This document shows, in pieces, positions 1 through 8,121 of a stretch of 25,267 nucleotides of DNA. The DNA is from Candidatus Latescibacterota bacterium. Lineage in GTDB: Bacteria; Latescibacterota; UBA2968; UBA8231. Every line of letters begins with the position of its first letter. Within the stretch, counting starts at the first letter, position 1. The stretch is taken from contig JAGWBY010000059.1 of the NCBI GenBank assembly GCA_021295675.1, forward strand, positions 16,285-41,551, in the 5' to 3' direction. The translations under genes and the position numbers were made by a program. Under the pieces are notes generated by a model. That model did no database searches and had not been told where the DNA came from. It worked only from the letters and a program-made list of their open reading frames with translations.

Positions 1-78
1 TTCTCGGAACGCTAGCTCTCGGACGAGGTAGCAAAACTCACAGTCTGCCTCCACGGCCTTCCTAAATCTCAAGGTCAT
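1..78 (-). CDS. Partial GNAT-family N-acetyltransferase-like N-terminus
   Basis: A minus-strand reading frame starts at ATG 78-76 and stays open for 26 codons to the window edge. It begins MTLRFRKAVEAD and continues through ADCEFCYLVRELAFRE. A short beta strand followed by 'EAD.EF.Y.VRELAFRE' is the usual opening of GNAT acetyltransferases, which move an acetyl group from acetyl-CoA to an amine. The acetyl-CoA binding motif lies outside the window, so the family call rests on the N-terminus alone. The start codon sits inside the second copy of a 28-bp tandem duplication. The first copy supplies an AGGA about 10 bases upstream and carries a second ATG that reaches a stop after 14 codons. The gene lies downstream of the broken hydrolase on the same strand. 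Confidence 0.5.
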   Translation of the reverse strand, partial: MTLRFRKAVEADCEFCYLVRELAFRE

Positions 79-107
79 TCACGGCCTTCCTAAATCTCAA
101 GGTCATT
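52..107. repeat. 28-bp perfect tandem duplication
   Basis: Positions 52-79 and 80-107 are identical, head to tail, 28 bp each, beginning CACGGCCTTCC and ending GGTCATT. Because 28 is not a multiple of three, the duplication shifts frame. On the minus strand each copy contains an ATG, but only the one nearer the window start (78-76) reads into the GNAT-like frame. It could be a true replication-slippage event or an assembly artefact. Confidence 0.95.
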
Positions 108-152
108 TGGCTCAATGACAATGTCAACGTCAATGATTGGCTTGGCGGTCAT
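90..152 (-). pseudogene. Short gene scrap resembling a GrpB/nucleotidyltransferase strand
   Basis: A 20-codon minus-strand frame (ATG 152-150, stop 92-90) reads TAKPIIDVDIVIEPNDLEI. 'AKPIID.DIVI' resembles the core strand of GrpB/UPF0157 and related nucleotidyltransferase-fold proteins, where it normally follows a 'GSTAVPGL' motif. That preceding motif is absent, because the frame is in phase with the hydrolase remnant and begins just after its stop codon. The call is weak: it rests on ten residues. Alternatively it is chance translation of a leader for the GNAT-like gene. Confidence 0.25.
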
Positions 153-170
153 TCTCCAAAGATCACATGG

Positions 171-1026
171 TTAATCAAGGTGTTCGTGGAGCCAGTTAAG
201 TATATCCTCGTTGTATTCTCTTGGCGGTAAGTAATGCTCACTTTCATACCAGATCTGCTGCTTGGGTTCTGGCATTGCGTTATAGAGCTCTTCGCCAGAT
301 GCACGGCCATGCGCTAACCCGAGGGGCAAAATTCAGTATATGGCTAAATCGAGCCAATGCATCGTCTGGTGCCCGCCCCGCCGCGAAACCGGGCACGGTC
401 AGAACGACAGTGGTAAGTCGGCTTTCAAGACCCGCTACTAGAGTACCGTAATAACCGCCCATGCTCCCACCCATCAAGGCGACCTTGGTCGTATCCACTT
501 CTGGACGGGAAAACAAAAAGTCAATGCCCCGTCTCTGGTCGGTCACGGATTGCATGGTGTAGGAGCCTGATCCCCACCACTGGGGCTTCTGTCCAGCCTT
601 TTTCCGTTCGCCGAAGCCATAAAAATCAGCGACCAGCACACACCACCCCTCACGCGCGAGAATATCCATCCACTCGAGCGACCAGTCCTCGTTCTTGCCC
701 CAGAAATCGTTGGCTCCGTGAAGCAGCAGAACGGCTGGATGGCGCGTTGCGATCGAAAAAATAGAATTTTTAGGATGGGTAAAGTAGGCGGGCACACGCT
801 CATTGTTAGTGCTACTAAATTCTACTTTTTCGATAATATACGGTCGCCTATGAGGCCAAACGCCTATAACAGATGTGTCCAGAGGCTGAGACTGGTCGTA
901 CTCGTAGTGGTCGGCAATCGTTGCGAACACCTCTTCGGATACAGGCTGACGATTGATAGCCTCCTGCGGCTGACATTGGAGATTTGTTGAAACGGCTAAG
1001 ATTCCTAAAATCGGTAGGAGACGCAT
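171..1026 (-). pseudogene. Alpha/beta hydrolase (acetyl-xylan-esterase/dienelactone-hydrolase-like), internal out-of-frame deletion
   Basis: The frame opens at ATG 1026-1024 with a hydrophobic signal-like N-terminus (LLPILGILAVS), so the product was probably exported. It carries the oxyanion-side motif LLLHGAN, the nucleophile elbow GGSMGG and the helix that follows. Up to 'HILNFAPRVS' it reads as a normal hydrolase, then it ends in an off-frame tail at 280. In another frame, 171-296 encodes the expected C-terminus: EELYNAMPEPKQQIWY, then SEHYLPP with the catalytic His, then ILNWLHEHLD and a stop. Only about 19 bases separate the two halves where relatives have roughly 20 residues with the catalytic Asp strand. 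About 40 bases are therefore missing and the frame is broken. The triad Asp is gone, so the product should be inactive unless the deletion is an assembly error. Natural substrate unknown. Confidence 0.8.
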
Positions 1027-1052
1027 TTTTTTATATACCCTTCTATGGATGA

Positions 1053-1067
1053 ACCGCGCAGCGCGGT
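1053..1067. other. Short perfect palindrome between minus-strand genes
   Basis: ACCGCGC-A-GCGCGGT is a 7-bp perfect inverted repeat with a one-base centre. It lies in the 97-bp gap between the cupin stop and the hydrolase start, both on the minus strand. It has no T-tract on either side, so it is not a standard intrinsic terminator. It could be a protein-binding site or a small REP-like hairpin. Nothing else was recognised in this gap. Confidence 0.3.
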
Positions 1068-1123
1068 GTGGATAGGATCACTCTCCTCCTTGTCCTTGTC
1101 TAACTATTACTACCCCTCTGCAA

Positions 1124-1495
1124 TCACGTTGACCAACCACTGTCATAGGCCGCACGAAAATTCAAAGGCGGTGATGTGACGGACATATAGATAAAGGGCT
1201 GGGTACCCGAGTTGATGAACCCATGAAGGTCTCCGTCCTCGAATCGAACGACGTCACCGGCGGCGAATTCCTCTATCGTCTCGTTTTCCAGAATCAAATT
1301 TCCAGAGCCTTGCAAGGCTATCCAAATCTGTTCGGACGTTTTATGTCGATGCGCAGCGTTTTTACCTCCAGGTGGGACGGTGACGTGTGTAATCGCGACT
1401 CTTTCCGAAGAGGAGTTCTCGGGAAATAGCAGTTGTCGAGATTCTATTCCAGAATTACAGAACACCTGAATGTCCGACGAGCGAATCAGCTCCAT
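1124..1495 (-). CDS. Small cupin-domain protein
   Basis: A 123-residue single-domain cupin (Cupin_2 type). Motif 1 is visible as AAHRHKTSEQIWIALQGSG at about residues 46-64: two His, then Glu in 'SEQ' and the G before the turn. Motif 2 is seen in FEDGDLHGFINSG, with the third His. These residues normally hold one divalent metal in a small beta barrel. Such proteins are soluble and may be isomerases, dioxygenase-like enzymes or ligand sensors, and the sequence does not say which. The start at 1495 is supported by a strong purine-rich Shine-Dalgarno (GAGGAGGAT) a few bases upstream. It lies upstream of the broken hydrolase on the same strand and is transcribed away from the DCC gene, with 274 bp between the two starts. 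That gap shows only a candidate promoter. Confidence 0.85.
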   Translation of the reverse strand: MELIRSSDIQVFCNSGIESRQLLFPENSSSERVAITHVTVPPGGKNAAHRHKTSEQIWIALQGSGNLILENETIEEFAAGDVVRFEDGDLHGFINSGTQPFIYMSVTSPPLNFRAAYDSGWST

Positions 1496-1706
1496 TCTGA
1501 ATCCTCCTCAGCAATTTTCTTTGATTTTCAATCTCTGGACACTTATGTAAAACGAAGGTATGTCTCTTGGTACACAGTCGCAATTGCGACGAGCGGCTAG
1601 ATCCTTGGCGGCGGCGGGCTCTTCGGCGGATGGTTGACGCACAGACACACAAGGGGCCGTCTCTCGTCTGGCGCTTCCTAAATTCAGCCTCCACATAAGG
1701 CGTCTG

Positions 1707-1733
1707 TTGGCGCTGGCACTTCTGTTGTATAAT
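1707..1733 (+). promoter_or_regulatory. Candidate sigma70-type promoter for DCC-sulfatase
   Basis: A consensus -10 box TATAAT lies at 1728-1733, 36 bp before the DCC start codon. TTGGCG at 1707-1712 could be the -35 box with a short 15-bp spacer, or TGTTGG at 1705-1710 with a 17-bp spacer. The exact TATAAT stands out in GC-rich DNA. The -35 assignment is uncertain. Confidence 0.35.
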
Positions 1734-1769
1734 CATACATACTTGCAATGCAAAGGGAACCTTAAAAAT

Positions 1770-2186
1770 ATGAACGAAACCCGTCCCGTAATCGTGTACG
1801 ACGGCGAATGCCGCTTCTGCCTGTGGAGCGTCGGCCGCATTCGCCGCTTTGACCGCAATGGCCGCTTCGAGTACCTGCCGCGCCAAACGGTTGGCATCGA
1901 AGAGCGGTTTCCCATCCTCTCCAGTTCTGACTTTAACACCGGCCTGCGCCTCATTCACGCTGGCGGGCAGATCGATGTTGGGGCAGATGCTGTGTACCAG
2001 ATTTATCGCCGGCTTCCTCCTTGGCACCTGTTTACTGGGGTGTACCGCATTCCGGGACTGAAGCAGTTATTTCGCGCTGGCTACGGCCTTATCGCGCGCA
2101 ATCGGCATCGGTTTGGCAGGGTCGAGTGCGCTGATGAGGCGTGCGAAATCCCGTACGGCGAGCGGCACAAGGGTGCCTCTGCCTGA
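1770..2186 (+). CDS. DCC-family (DUF393) thiol-disulfide oxidoreductase
   Basis: A 138-residue protein starting MNETRPVIVYDGECRFC. 'YDGECRFC' near residues 10-17 is the signature of the DCC/DUF393 family, a thioredoxin-fold group with a CxxC-type redox pair. Family members are about 110-150 residues, so this one is complete. The frame stays open upstream, but ATG 1770 gives the usual family N-terminus and has AAAGGGA about 10 bases before it. No signal peptide is visible, so it is probably cytoplasmic. The precise redox partner is unknown for the family. It sits 6 bp before the sulfatase ATG on the same strand, suggesting co-transcription. A link to sulfatase maturation is possible but there is no direct evidence for it. 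Confidence 0.88.
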   Translation: MNETRPVIVYDGECRFCLWSVGRIRRFDRNGRFEYLPRQTVGIEERFPILSSSDFNTGLRLIHAGGQIDVGADAVYQIYRRLPPWHLFTGVYRIPGLKQLFRAGYGLIARNRHRFGRVECADEACEIPYGERHKGASA

Positions 2187-2192
2187 TTGCCT

Positions 2193-3530
2193 ATGACCGC
2201 TCAACGCAACGTCCTTTTCCTCATCGCCGACGACTGGAGCCGTATCGCCGATTGCTACGGCAATAGCGTCGTCCGCACGCCGCGCATTGACTCGTTTGCC
2301 CGGGAGGGCGCGGTCTTTGAGCGAGCCTTCTGTACCAGTCCTTCGTGCGCGGTCAGCCGCGCCTGCATCCTCACTGGATATCACAGCCACACCCATGGCC
2401 AGTACGGCCACTGCCACGGCATCCACGGCTTCTCGACTCATCCCCATATTACCTCCACGCTCTCTAGCCTCAAGGATCATGGTTACGCCACGGCCTGCAT
2501 CGGCAAAAAGCACGTAGAACCGCCCAGTGTATATCCCTTTGACTTTGAGCCTAAGGTCAATGCCAGAAACGGCGTCGAAATGGCCCGCGCCGCGCGCGAC
2601 TTTTGGACCGCTAATCCCGACCAGCCGTTCTATATGCACGTGGGGTTTTCCGATCCGCACCGCGCGGGTCGGGGTTTTGGCAATGAGCGCCCGTACTCAG
2701 ACGTGCCCGAAATTCCGTATAGCCCCGACGACGTGGTGGTGCCGCCCTATCTGCCCGATGTGCCGGATGTGCGCACCGATCTCGCCGAGTACTATCAGGC
2801 TGTCTCCCGCTTCGACTTTGGCGTGGGTTGTCTGCTCGACGCACTGGAGGAATCGGGCCGAGCCGACGAGACCTTGGTCATCGTCACCACCGACCACGCC
2901 ATGCCCTTTCCCGGGGCCAAGGCGTCCTTCTTCGACAGCGGGCATCATTGCCCCTTTATTCTGCGGGCACCGGGAGTCACTGCCCCCGGCACCCGCAGTC
3001 AGTCCCTCGTCAATTGGACCGATATCCGCCCCACGTTGCACGACTGGTGCGGAGTGCCCGCGCCCGAGGATCTGCCCGGCCGCTCCCTCCTGCCGGGCCT
3101 AGCCGATCCGTCCGTCCCCGACTGGGATCACACGTTCTTTTCGCACTGCTTTCACGAGGTGGTCGATTACAATCCCTACCGGGTGCTGCGCGGACGGCGC
3201 TATAAATTCGTGCGCAACTTGGCCGCTGGTCTCACCACCATGCTGCCCACGGATCTATTCCGCTCGACCACGTGGACGGCGGTGCGGCGCGACGCGATTC
3301 CCTCCATGGGACAGCGTCCCACCCGCCACGTGATCACGCGGGAGCCCGAGGAGTTATACGATCTGGAGGCCGATCCCACTGAAAGCGTCAATCGGATTGA
3401 CGACCTCGACTTGCAGGAGATAGCTGCTCAGATGCGCGCTCAACTCTACCAGTTCCGCCGCGACACGGCCGATCCTTGGCTGGAAGTGGATTTCCAAGAA
3501 GGGCGCATCGATCTCCTCGAACCCAGATGA
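2193..3530 (+). CDS. Sulfatase, heparan N-sulfatase (SGSH)-like
   Basis: A 445-residue sulfatase of the alkaline phosphatase fold. Metal ligands appear in 'IADDW' (residues 11-15). The formylglycine Cys is C52 in SCAVSRACILTG. Later come KKHVEPPSVYPFDFEP, GFSDPHRAGRG and TTDHAMPFPGAKASFFDSGHH. The block IGKKHV.P..VYPFDF and the 'DPHR' segment closely follow N-sulfoglucosamine sulfohydrolases, so a sulfamidase acting on N-sulfated sugars is the best guess. The modification motif is C-A-V-S-R rather than C-x-P-S-R; the Val is unusual but C and R are kept. I chose ATG 2193 over an in-frame TTG at 2187. No signal peptide is seen, so it may act in the cytoplasm on imported sugars. It needs a formylglycine-generating enzyme encoded elsewhere. 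It follows the DCC gene by 6 bp. Confidence 0.92.
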   Translation: MTAQRNVLFLIADDWSRIADCYGNSVVRTPRIDSFAREGAVFERAFCTSPSCAVSRACILTGYHSHTHGQYGHCHGIHGFSTHPHITSTLSSLKDHGYATACIGKKHVEPPSVYPFDFEPKVNARNGVEMARAARDFWTANPDQPFYMHVGFSDPHRAGRGFGNERPYSDVPEIPYSPDDVVVPPYLPDVPDVRTDLAEYYQAVSRFDFGVGCLLDALEESGRADETLVIVTTDHAMPFPGAKASFFDSGHHCPFILRAPGVTAPGTRSQSLVNWTDIRPTLHDWCGVPAPEDLPGRSLLPGLADPSVPDWDHTFFSHCFHEVVDYNPYRVLRGRRYKFVRNLAAGLTTMLPTDLFRSTTWTAVRRDAIPSMGQRPTRHVITREPEELYDLEADPTESVNRIDDLDLQEIAAQMRAQLYQFRRDTADPWLEVDFQEGRIDLLEPR

Positions 3531-3584
3531 TCTCTTTTTAGCCTCTGCCTACTTGAGCACTGCTCATCACAGAGAGGTGTCCTA

Positions 3585-6134
3585 ATGAACGTGCGCTCCA
3601 GTTTTACTGCATTGGTTTTCTTGCTGGGAGCCGTAGCAGCCTCGGCCCAACAAGACTCATCCACGGCCGACAGAACGCTAGCTCCTTTCTTCTTCGTCGA
3701 TACCGACGATCCGTCCGTGGATCAACTGCCGCTCAAGTCGGTGGCCGCCGAGGTCCACATTGCCGGGGTCATCGCCGACGTGACCATTGAGCAGGTGTAC
3801 CGCAACGAAGGCACCCGACCGCTCGAAGCTATTTACATATTTCCAGCCTCGACTCGGGCCGCGGTGTACGGCATGGTGATGCACACCGGCGACCGCGAAA
3901 TCATCGCCGAAATCCGCGATCGCGAGGAGGCCCGGCGGGAATACGAAGAGGCGCGCGAGCGGGGGCAGACCGCTTCCCTTCTCGAACAGGAGCGCCCCAA
4001 CGTTTTCAAAATGAACGTGGCCAATATTCTGCCGGGTGACTCCATTGCCGTGCGCCTGTCCTATACGGAATTATTGGTGCCCACGGAAAAACAGTACGAA
4101 TTCGTCCTGCCCACTGTGGTTGGTCCGCGCTATTCCCCCGAGGCGGTCAATGAAATTCTGGGGCCAGACGGTGGAGAGCGCATTCCCCACCTGCACGAGG
4201 GCGAAGATCCCAACATGATATCGTTGATGTCCATGCTGAACTCTAGCCTTCCCCACCTGCACGAGGGCGAAGATCCCAACTACACCTATGCGATCGAGAT
4301 GACTCTGGCCGCCGGCCTGCCCATCCAAGAATACAACTGCCCCACCCACGAAGTGATCGTCGAGAAGGACACCTCGGATGAATTGCGCCTGACTTTGGAT
4401 CCGGCGGGCGGTTTTGGCGGCAACCGCGATTTCATCCTGCGCTACCAACTAGCTGGCCAACAGGTCGAGTCGGGTTTGCTGTTGTACGAGGGGGAAGAGG
4501 AGAATTTCTTTTTGCTCATGGCGCAGCCGCCCGCCCGTCCAAAGCTGAGCCAGATCCCGCCGCGCGAATACATTTTTTTAGTCGATGTATCCGGCTCCAT
4601 GGACGGCTTCCCTCTCACAGTATCAAAGAGTCTGATGAAAAATCTACTCGGCCAGTTGCGTCCTGAGGATCGCTTTAACATCGTGCTTTTCGCCGGCAGA
4701 GCTGCGGTCTTAAGCGACCGCTCGCTGCCGACCACTCAGGAGAATCTCGATCAGGCTTGGGCCCTCGTTGACGGCCAACAGGGTGCCGGTCGTACCGAGT
4801 TGCTCATCGGGCTCAACCGGGCTTTCGGTCTGCCTTTGGCTGGGGAGGGCTATGCCCGCATCGTCGCGGTGCTCACCGATGGTTTCGTAGATTTTGAAGC
4901 AGCGGCCTTTAAGCTGGTGCGTGAGCGCCTGGGCCAAGCCAGTTTATTTGCCTTTGGCATTGGCTCATCGGTCAACCGCTTCGCCATTGAGGGCCTCGCC
5001 CGGGCCGGCCAAGGCGAGCCTTTTGTGGTACTGAAAGAGGGACAGGCCCTCGACGAGGCGGCCCGCTTCCAGACCTATATCAGCACCCCTGTCCTCACTC
5101 AGGTAGAGGCGGGCTTCGAAGGCTTTGACGCGTATGAAGTAGAGCCAGCCTTCATCCCCGATATGCTGGCCGATCGGCCGATCATCGTCTTTGGCAAGTG
5201 GCGCGGCGCGGCCACAGGCACTGTGCTGTTGGGTGGCCGCACCGGGGACCAAGCGTACGGTGCCCAATTCGACGTATCTACCGTCCAAGCCAAGCCCACC
5301 AACAAAGCCCTGCGCTATTTGTGGGCCCGTCATCGCATTGACCAACTGAGCGATGATGAACAGGCCAATTACAGCGACGCCCTGCGTCCTCAAATCACGC
5401 AGCTAGGCTTGAACTACAACCTGCTCACTAAATATACCTCCTTCGTCGCCATCGACCGCCGCATCCGCAACGAGGATGGCTCGGAGACCGTGTCGGTGCC
5501 CTTGCCCCTGCCCGAAGGCGTCGAGGACTCGGCCGTGGGCAATCCACCTCTTGCTTTTGATCTCTCTGATCTTTTTGGTCTCTTTGGGACTGAGGAGGAA
5601 TCAACTTCCGAGGACGATCCGTTCGGTACCACTGCAATAGAGGGCGAATTTGAAATGGCGACTTGGCTCGACCGATCTTTTTACCGTCAAGACGCCTTGT
5701 GGATTGATACATCGTTCCGGTTGGGCATGCCCATCGTCGAGGTCGGATTCGGTGCTCCAGGCCCAGACGCGTTGGCACCTTTTGTTGGGTTGGGTCTGGA
5801 TATGTTGGTGGTGCTTGAGGGGCAAGCGTACCGGTTGCACGCCGAGACGGCTCTCCCCTTCCTGCAACAGAACGCGCCCAACCCCTTCAATGGTTCGACG
5901 GTAATCTCCTTCCAAATCCCCGCCAGCATGGCCGGTCCTACGCGCCTGACCATCTACAACCTAACCGGCCAGATCGTGCACGTGTTGACCGATGGCCATC
6001 TTGCAGCTGGGGCGCATGTACTGGCTTGGGACGGCAGGGACGAGAGTGGCCAAGAGGCGGCCAGCGGCGTTTATATCTACCGCCTAGAAGGCACGTCCTT
6101 CGCCATCACTCGCCGCATGATGTTGCTGCGGTAA
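3585..6134 (+). CDS. Exported VIT/VWA-domain protein with C-terminal FlgD-Ig-like tail
   Basis: An 849-residue protein. Residues 1-21 form a signal peptide ending ASA|QQ. A VIT domain covers about 40-190 (AEVHIAGVIADVTIEQVYRN). A von Willebrand A domain covers about 327-495, with an intact MIDAS: DVSGS at 334-338, Thr404 and Asp432 (LTDGF). A linker (about 510-760) with an acidic stretch follows. The tail, about 760-849, begins LQQNAPNPFNGSTVISFQIP, contains 'LTIYNLTGQIV' and ends in '.ASGVYIYRLEG'. This is a FlgD-Ig-type domain found at the C-terminus of secreted and cell-surface proteins in FCB and related phyla. The protein is likely surface-attached and binds a ligand through a Mg-dependent site, like inter-alpha-trypsin-inhibitor heavy chains. 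The start has GAGAGGTG about 8 bases upstream. A 10-residue block is duplicated inside (separate entry). Confidence 0.93.
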   Translation: MNVRSSFTALVFLLGAVAASAQQDSSTADRTLAPFFFVDTDDPSVDQLPLKSVAAEVHIAGVIADVTIEQVYRNEGTRPLEAIYIFPASTRAAVYGMVMHTGDREIIAEIRDREEARREYEEARERGQTASLLEQERPNVFKMNVANILPGDSIAVRLSYTELLVPTEKQYEFVLPTVVGPRYSPEAVNEILGPDGGERIPHLHEGEDPNMISLMSMLNSSLPHLHEGEDPNYTYAIEMTLAAGLPIQEYNCPTHEVIVEKDTSDELRLTLDPAGGFGGNRDFILRYQLAGQQVESGLLLYEGEEENFFLLMAQPPARPKLSQIPPREYIFLVDVSGSMDGFPLTVSKSLMKNLLGQLRPEDRFNIVLFAGRAAVLSDRSLPTTQENLDQAWALVDGQQGAGRTELLIGLNRAFGLPLAGEGYARIVAVLTDGFVDFEAAAFKLVRERLGQASLFAFGIGSSVNRFAIEGLARAGQGEPFVVLKEGQALDEAARFQTYISTPVLTQVEAGFEGFDAYEVEPAFIPDMLADRPIIVFGKWRGAATGTVLLGGRTGDQAYGAQFDVSTVQAKPTNKALRYLWARHRIDQLSDDEQANYSDALRPQITQLGLNYNLLTKYTSFVAIDRRIRNEDGSETVSVPLPLPEGVEDSAVGNPPLAFDLSDLFGLFGTEEESTSEDDPFGTTAIEGEFEMATWLDRSFYRQDALWIDTSFRLGMPIVEVGFGAPGPDALAPFVGLGLDMLVVLEGQAYRLHAETALPFLQQNAPNPFNGSTVISFQIPASMAGPTRLTIYNLTGQIVHVLTDGHLAAGAHVLAWDGRDESGQEAASGVYIYRLEGTSFAITRRMMLLR
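4183..4280 (+). repeat. Internal duplication (32 bp, period 66) in the VIT/VWA gene
   Basis: The 32-bp segment at 4183-4214 recurs identically at 4249-4280. It encodes PHLHEGEDPN at residues 201-210 and again at 223-232. The period of 66 bp (22 codons) keeps the frame. The intervening 12 residues (MISLMSMLNSSL) are not repeated. This looks like an in-frame insertion or duplication between the VIT and VWA domains. The repeated block is acidic with two His, and could bind metal. Confidence 0.95.
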
Positions 6135-6190
6135 AATCAGTCTTAAACGACAAAAGATATGTACCATTCTAACGAAGAAAGCAGGCCACA

Positions 6191-8035
6191 ATGCTACTTG
6201 ATTTCATCCCACTCCGATTCCTCTATCGAATAGGTTGCCTCATGGTCATTTCCGCTGGACTTGCCGCGGCCGACACCTTGCCCGACGGGCCGAGCCTTCT
6301 CCTCGAAGACCGCGACGGACGAGTCTATGTTGCCGTCCTCGGTTCCGAAGGGATCGTCGCTCGCAACGCCCCTGATGACGCCGACACTTGGGAGGTCGTC
6401 GCCGAGGGGCGCATCCAAGGTCTGCAAATTGCTCCCGACGGGGATGTGTGGATGGCCCGCGACGACGAGGTTCTGCGCTACCCGCGCCAAGGGGGCGAGC
6501 CGGTTTCTCGGACGCCTTCCTTCCTGCTCCAAGGGTCGCCCGGACCGTTGCTGGCGACGCGCTGGGGCGATGTTTGGTGCGCCGGGTGCGGTGCCGTGCG
6601 TCGGGGCGATGCCATGTTCGAGGCCGCGCCGTTTTCTCCATCTGGGTGGGAGATCACGCCGGTTTGCGACGACCCTTTCGGCAATGTGTGGGCTATTGCT
6701 GACGATGGCCAGCGGCGGGATGTCGCCGTTTTGACGGACCAACGTCCCCACGGCTGGCAGCGACTCGACCTGCCCGCGAACCAACTGGCTAGCTCTTGGC
6801 AGGGTGCTGCCACCGACGACGCTGGCTTCGTCTGGGTGGCTTTGGAGGCCTCTGTCCTGCGCGCCGATCCTCGCTCGCCTGGGCCTCAGCGCTCCTTTGC
6901 CAACCCCGTCGATGCCCGCATCACCGCGATTGCGCGCGGCGGCGACCAGATCGTTGTCGGCTTTGCCGATGGCAGCTTGCGTGAATTGACTGTGAATGCC
7001 GATAGTCCGCCGGCTTGGCGGGAGATCCAGGAGGGTGGAGATGGTCCGGTGCAGGCGTTGCTACACGCTCGGTCTGGTAGTCTTTGGGTGTTGAGGGCGG
7101 GGAAAGTCCAGCGTCTCGCCAATCTTGAGCAATCTTGGCACGAACACTGGGACGAGCAGCCGAAGATGCCAGCGGGCAACCACGACCACATTTTTGCCCG
7201 CATCGGCGACCGTCTGTACACCGCTGGGGGCAAGACCTTCTTCGGTTGGCCCGCAGCGGAGTGGGTAAACCTCGACCACGTGTGGTCCTATCACATCCCC
7301 TCGGGCACGTGGCGCGTGGAGCCGCCTATGTTGGAGCCGGGCAAGGCTTATTCCGGCATCGCCGCTCTCGACGACGAGCTATGGCTCTTGGGGGGCCTTT
7401 TCCGCGCTGGCGGAGGGACGCGGGCGACGGAGACTGTCGAGATCTTCGATCCCCGCACGCGGAGCTATCGCCTCGGCCCGCCGCTACCGCGCAAAGCAGG
7501 CCAAGTGGTGGCCCTCACGGTCAACGACCGGTTGTACGCCGTGGGCGGTGCCGACGACGAAAGTCCGACAACAGAGGTCCTGAGCATCGGAACCGGGGAG
7601 ACGAGTTGGCGGGTTGATGCCCCTGCGCCCGGTCCAGTGTTTCAGGCCAGCGGCTGCGTTCTGGACGGCAAGATCTACATTGCCGCAGGTCCCGCGTCCC
7701 AGTGCCCGGGCCTGTTCGTCTATGACCCCGAGCAGGATAGTTGGAGCCAGATCGAGCATCCGTCGCGGCCTCCTGGTGCCCCGCTATGCACGGCCTTCAA
7801 CGGCAGCGTCTGGGTCATGGGCGGACGAGGGGCCAAAAGCGGTCAGACGGCGAGCTTTGCCTACACACCGGCTACCGGCCAGTGGCATCGCGGTCCCGAC
7901 TTGCCCTCGCCGGTTAGCTGGGCTGCGGCTGCTGTTGTCAATGGTCGTCTGCTGATCGCCGGTGGTGCGTACCGCGACGAGCGGGTCGGCGATTACTTCA
8001 ACACCGACCGCGTGTTCTTGCTGCGCGATAGGTAA
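6191..8035 (+). CDS. Exported Kelch-repeat beta-propeller protein
   Basis: A 614-residue protein with a signal peptide of about 27 residues (LMVISAGLAAA|DT). The N-terminal half has short propeller-like blades (EDRDGRVYVAVLG, APDGDVWMARDDEVLRYP, DDAGFVWVALEASVLRAD) resembling two-component-regulator/YVTN-type propellers. From about residue 335 there are around five Kelch repeats: ARIGDRLYTAGG, ALDDELWLLGG, TVNDRLYAVGG, VLDGKIYIAAG, AFNGSVWVMGG and VVNGRLLIAGG, each with the paired Gly and later Tyr/Trp. It is probably periplasmic or on the surface, and binds a ligand or works as a lectin-like or oxidase-like propeller. No catalytic motif was identified. The longer start at 6191 is chosen because starting at 6242 would destroy the signal peptide. 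It follows the VIT/VWA gene by 56 bp on the same strand, so co-transcription is possible. Confidence 0.85.
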   Translation: MLLDFIPLRFLYRIGCLMVISAGLAAADTLPDGPSLLLEDRDGRVYVAVLGSEGIVARNAPDDADTWEVVAEGRIQGLQIAPDGDVWMARDDEVLRYPRQGGEPVSRTPSFLLQGSPGPLLATRWGDVWCAGCGAVRRGDAMFEAAPFSPSGWEITPVCDDPFGNVWAIADDGQRRDVAVLTDQRPHGWQRLDLPANQLASSWQGAATDDAGFVWVALEASVLRADPRSPGPQRSFANPVDARITAIARGGDQIVVGFADGSLRELTVNADSPPAWREIQEGGDGPVQALLHARSGSLWVLRAGKVQRLANLEQSWHEHWDEQPKMPAGNHDHIFARIGDRLYTAGGKTFFGWPAAEWVNLDHVWSYHIPSGTWRVEPPMLEPGKAYSGIAALDDELWLLGGLFRAGGGTRATETVEIFDPRTRSYRLGPPLPRKAGQVVALTVNDRLYAVGGADDESPTTEVLSIGTGETSWRVDAPAPGPVFQASGCVLDGKIYIAAGPASQCPGLFVYDPEQDSWSQIEHPSRPPGAPLCTAFNGSVWVMGGRGAKSGQTASFAYTPATGQWHRGPDLPSPVSWAAAAVVNGRLLIAGGAYRDERVGDYFNTDRVFLLRDR

Positions 8036-8046
8036 TCCTCAAGGCT

Positions 8047-8061
8047 GCGGCAACCGCTTTT
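8047..8061 (+). terminator. Weak hairpin with T-run after the Kelch gene
   Basis: GCGG-CAA-CCGC followed directly by TTTT, 11 bp after the Kelch stop codon. The stem is only 4 bp and the T-run is short, so termination here is uncertain, but nothing better is present downstream. Confidence 0.25.
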
Positions 8062-8121
8062 CGACGCTGCTAGGTGCCAAACTAGATTGGACTCCGTCCG
8101 GTACAACGCCGCCCACCTACC

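Noticed and set aside
1455..2027. 190-codon minus-strand frame spanning the cupin-DCC gap and the DCC gene
   Set aside because: Overlaps two recognised genes and contains no recognisable motif.
2067..2660. 197-codon minus-strand frame under the sulfatase
   Set aside because: Antisense shadow of a GC-rich coding region without any protein signature.
4183..4280. CRISPR array from the spaced repeats
   Set aside because: Only two copies, inside a coding frame with in-frame spacing and no cas genes.
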